From: Clostridiales bacterium
GTDB lineage: Bacteria > Bacillota > Clostridia > Christensenellales > Aristaeellaceae
Length of the DNA stretch: 14,972 nucleotides
Reading direction: 5' to 3'
Assembly (NCBI GenBank): GCA_004556545.1
Contig: SFGO01000083.1
Span: 1-14,972 of the forward strand
Part shown: one piece after another, positions 12,907 to 14,972 of the stretch
How positions within the stretch are numbered: the first letter of the stretch is position 1
Layout of the letters: each line of letters starts with the position of its first letter
Position numbers and translations under genes: made by a program
The notes under the pieces: model-generated
Databases searched by the model: none
Seen by the model: the letters and a program-made list of their open reading frames with translations, nothing else
Told to the model about the DNA's origin: nothing

Positions 12907-14679
12907 TTACGCCTCCTTTGCAGCGGACGAAACCGCCCAGTTCTTCGCGCCGATATGGGCCTGCCACATCTCCCAATACAGCGGGCAGGCATCGAGCAGC
13001 TGCTCCTGCGTTCCCTCGGCCACAATGGCTCCGTCTTTAAGTACCACGATATTGTCCGCATTTCTGATGGTGGACAGACGGTGCGCGATCACCAGCAGCG
13101 TCTTGCCCTTTGTCAGGGCTGCAATGCTCTGCTGGATCCTGTCCTCGTTTTCAGGATCGGTAAACGCGGTCGCTTCGTCCAGAATGACGATGGGAGCGTT
13201 TTTCAGCATCATCCGGGCGATGGCGATTCGCTGCTTTTCACCGCCGGACAGGCGTTTGCCCGCTTCACCTGCCAGCGTATCATAGCCTTTGGGCAGTTTC
13301 TTGATAAATTCCTCGCACTGTGCCGCCCGTGCTGCGGCCCTGACTTCTTCATCCGTCGCCTTGGGATTGCCCAGCCGGATATTCTCCATCAGGGAGCAGC
13401 GGAACAGAAAGTTGTCCTGCGTCACAAAACTGACATATTCGCTGAGTTGACTGAGCGGCATATCGCGGACGTTCACGCCGCCGATTTCCACGCTGCCGGA
13501 AGAAACGTCCCAGAAGCGGGCGATCAGCTTGGCCACGGTGGATTTTCCTCCGCCGGACGGCCCTACCAGCGCGGTAAAGCTGCCCTGCGGCAGGCTGAGA
13601 TTCACGCCGTGCAGCACCTCGTCCTCCGCCCTGCCGGTGTAGGAAAAATGCACCTCTTTGAGCTCCACGCCGGTAGAAGGGACTTCAGCCCGTTCCTTCG
13701 GCTCGGGCAGCTCCGGCATTTCCAGAAATTCCTGCAGGCCCTTCACTGTAAATTCCACCTGCCGCATGTTCTCCGAGAACACTTCCAGCTTGGCCAAGGA
13801 ACCCACCATGGAGATAGAGAGCATCACGGCCAGCGCCGCCGTCGGCGCGGTAATGATCCCCTGAGCGGCCAGCGCCAGCGCAACGGGCAGCGTGCCGATC
13901 AGGGTGGAAGGGAACAGCGCAAAGCTCAGCTTCATGGTCAGATAGGTAGACGACAGCCATTTCACCACAAAGGTACGGAAATCCGTAATGGCTTTGGCAT
14001 ATTTTTCATAGGAAACGCCTGCCCGTCCAAAGGCCTTGATTACCTCGATGCCTTCAATGTATTCCACGATGGTGCTGTTCATATAGGCATTGGACTGATC
14101 ATAGGTCTGGAAATTTTTGCCGCTGATGACCATCGTCAGCATCATGCAGACCACGGACAACGGAAACGTCACCAGCGAGGCCAGCGCCAGCCGCCAGTCG
14201 ATGCACAGAAGCGCGGCAATGCTCACAATCGGCAGTACCACATGACCCGCGCCTTCGGGGATCATATGCGCCAGCGGCGGCTCCAGATTTTCGATTTTGT
14301 CCACCATCATGCTCTTGATCTCACCGATGGTATGGTTTTCCACATCTCCCAGCGGCGCATGCAGAAAACGATCCGCCAAACGCAGGCGCAGCCCCTCCAG
14401 TACGTGATAGGCCATGTTATGAGAAACGCCGGTGGACAATGTGAAGGTCACGATCTTGACCCCGTATGCCAGCAGCGCCCACAGGCACCAGCCAGTGATC
14501 CCGGCTGTGTCGGCCCCGCCTTCCACAAACAGGCAAATGATCCGATACATACAGTAAAACGGCGCCAGTCCGACCGTTACACTGACCACCGATAAAACGA
14601 CCGAAAGCAGCATCTTTTTCTTTTCGCCCTCGGCATAGGCGAAAAGAGACTGTATCCAGCTTTTCTTTTGCGTTTTCAT
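12907..14679 (-). CDS. Half-size ABC transporter (permease-ATPase), first of pair
   Basis: This 590-residue protein has the same plan as its partner: six membrane helices, then an ATPase with Walker A GPSGGGKST (373-381), Q-loop Q421, signature LSGGEKQR (477-484), Walker B IVILDE with E502, D-loop AFTDPENE, and H533. Both subunits keep the catalytic glutamate, so both ATP sites look competent. This differs from many heterodimeric exporters, where one site is degenerate. GGGAGG precedes the ATG. It is the promoter-proximal gene, with palindromes at 14739-14754 and 14756-14769 upstream. The operon converges on the small-molecule operon. Confidence 0.92.
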   Translation of the reverse strand: MKTQKKSWIQSLFAYAEGEKKKMLLSVVLSVVSVTVGLAPFYCMYRIICLFVEGGADTAGITGWCLWALLAYGVKIVTFTLSTGVSHNMAYHVLEGLRLRLADRFLHAPLGDVENHTIGEIKSMMVDKIENLEPPLAHMIPEGAGHVVLPIVSIAALLCIDWRLALASLVTFPLSVVCMMLTMVISGKNFQTYDQSNAYMNSTIVEYIEGIEVIKAFGRAGVSYEKYAKAITDFRTFVVKWLSSTYLTMKLSFALFPSTLIGTLPVALALAAQGIITAPTAALAVMLSISMVGSLAKLEVFSENMRQVEFTVKGLQEFLEMPELPEPKERAEVPSTGVELKEVHFSYTGRAEDEVLHGVNLSLPQGSFTALVGPSGGGKSTVAKLIARFWDVSSGSVEIGGVNVRDMPLSQLSEYVSFVTQDNFLFRCSLMENIRLGNPKATDEEVRAAARAAQCEEFIKKLPKGYDTLAGEAGKRLSGGEKQRIAIARMMLKNAPIVILDEATAFTDPENEDRIQQSIAALTKGKTLLVIAHRLSTIRNADNIVVLKDGAIVAEGTQEQLLDACPLYWEMWQAHIGAKNWAVSSAAKEA

Positions 14680-14738
14680 TTCCAGCCTCCCTCTTGAGTC
14701 CTCGTTCTGTTGGCGTCCCGTTTTCCCTCTGCATTGTA

Positions 14739-14754
14739 GTTAAATAAAACTAAC
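14739..14754. promoter_or_regulatory. Operator-like palindrome in the ABC operon control region
   Basis: GTTAAATAAAACTAAC has GTTA/TAAC arms with 8 bases between, the same arms and spacing as GTTAGCTAATGCTAAC at 6867-6882. It overlaps the spacer and -10 region of a minus-strand promoter candidate (TTGCAC 14771-14766, TTTATT 14748-14743, 17 bases apart), and TACAAT follows directly at 14738-14733. A repressor bound here would block transcription of both ABC genes. Confidence 0.6.
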
Positions 14755-14755
14755 C

Positions 14756-14769
14756 GCACATTATTGTGC
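14756..14769. promoter_or_regulatory. Second palindrome beside the ABC operator
   Basis: GCACATTATTGTGC has 5-base arms around TTAT, sits one base from the first palindrome and overlaps the proposed -35 box. It may be a second protein site or simply part of the promoter. It has no counterpart near 6867. Confidence 0.45.
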
Positions 14770-14882
14770 AAGCTCCCTTGGGTTCCGTCTAGCCCATTTC
14801 TTTCGTAATGCTCCAAAATTGCCAAAAACAGCGGTTCGTTTCCAGAGCGGGCACAGCATTCGCCATTTTAGACCAGTCAAAA

Positions 14883-14951
14883 CCACCGGCTGAGCCGGTG
14901 GCTTGAATAGGCCCTATAAGGGCCTGGTACCAGCGAGCGCTCTTCGCGCTC
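14883..14951. other. Array of three hairpins at the window edge (terminator or IS200/IS605-like end)
   Basis: Three hairpins follow each other: CCACCGGC-tga-GCCGGTGG (14883-14901), AGGCCC-tataa-GGGCCT (14909-14925) and GAGCGC-tcttc-GCGCTC (14935-14951). Read on the minus strand, the first ends GCCGGTGGTTTTG, like an intrinsic terminator for something entering from the right. Serial imperfect hairpins of this kind also occur at the ends of IS200/IS605 elements and in TnpB-associated guide RNAs. No transposase frame is visible before the window ends. Confidence 0.5.
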
Positions 14952-14972
14952 TGAAAACCTGGCAGTCGCGCC

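Noticed and set aside
12814..14595. 593-codon open frame on the plus strand
   Set aside because: It is the antisense shadow of the first ABC transporter gene, whose motifs are complete; composition is His/Gln/Arg-rich with no recognisable domain.
1..14972. CRISPR array, tRNA or rRNA genes
   Set aside because: No evenly spaced short repeats with unique spacers, and no tRNA- or rRNA-like sequence was recognised on either strand; the left-end repeats are long and only two to three in number.

Overview
The window looks like chromosome of a fairly GC-rich anaerobic Clostridia-type Firmicute, probably a gut Oscillospirales/Ruminococcaceae relative. The grounds are strong GGAGG-type ribosome sites, sigma-A promoters, many ATGA and TGATG gene overlaps, and several families that recur in this group: NusG domain II + Gx transporter + FMN-binding protein, the 2-amino-thiazoline-4-carboxylate (ATC) hydrolase family, and paired half-size ABC transporters. 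This placement rests on gene content and style, not on a marker gene. No rRNA, tRNA, CRISPR array or transposase gene was found.

Layout. (1) 1-509 is non-coding, with two 85-bp direct repeats, a third partial copy and several hairpins, followed by a good sigma-A promoter. (2) 510-1971 (+) is a three-gene, tightly coupled operon: a NusG-II membrane-anchored protein, a Gx-family membrane protein and an FMN-binding protein. It is probably a flavin-based membrane electron-transfer module and ends at a long hairpin at 1989-2031. (3) 2057-2644 (-) is an HD-domain phosphohydrolase, divergent from (4) 2817-6737 (+), a five-gene surface-glycan cassette: a sugar aminotransferase, a FemAB/GNAT-like acyltransferase, a sugar 3,4-ketoisomerase-type cupin, a polyprenyl-phosphate glycosyltransferase and a GtrA-type membrane protein. 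Together they could make and N-acylate a nucleotide-linked 3-amino-3,6-dideoxyhexose and pass a sugar to a lipid carrier for display. (5) 6925-10948 (+) is a six-member small-molecule operon: a truncated metallo-beta-lactamase-fold fragment, a 5'-clipped alpha/beta hydrolase, an ATC-hydrolase family protein, a ketopantoate-reductase-like oxidoreductase, an unrecognised four-helix membrane protein and an LCM/TcmP-type methyltransferase. (6) 10954-11149 is an element with terminal inverted repeats lying between convergent operons. (7) 14679-11152 (-) is a pair of half-size ABC transporters, presumably a heterodimer. (8) 14680-14972 holds the ABC control region and, at the edge, an array of three hairpins.

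The most interesting point is that regions 5 and 7 carry matching operator-like palindromes (GTTA-N8-TAAC, 12 of 16 bases shared) upstream of both operons. This suggests one regulator, not in the window, controlling both a set of small-molecule-modifying enzymes and a transporter. The combined enzyme-plus-ABC unit is the best candidate here for an undescribed system. In this copy its first gene appears destroyed by an internal deletion that joined it out of frame to the hydrolase.
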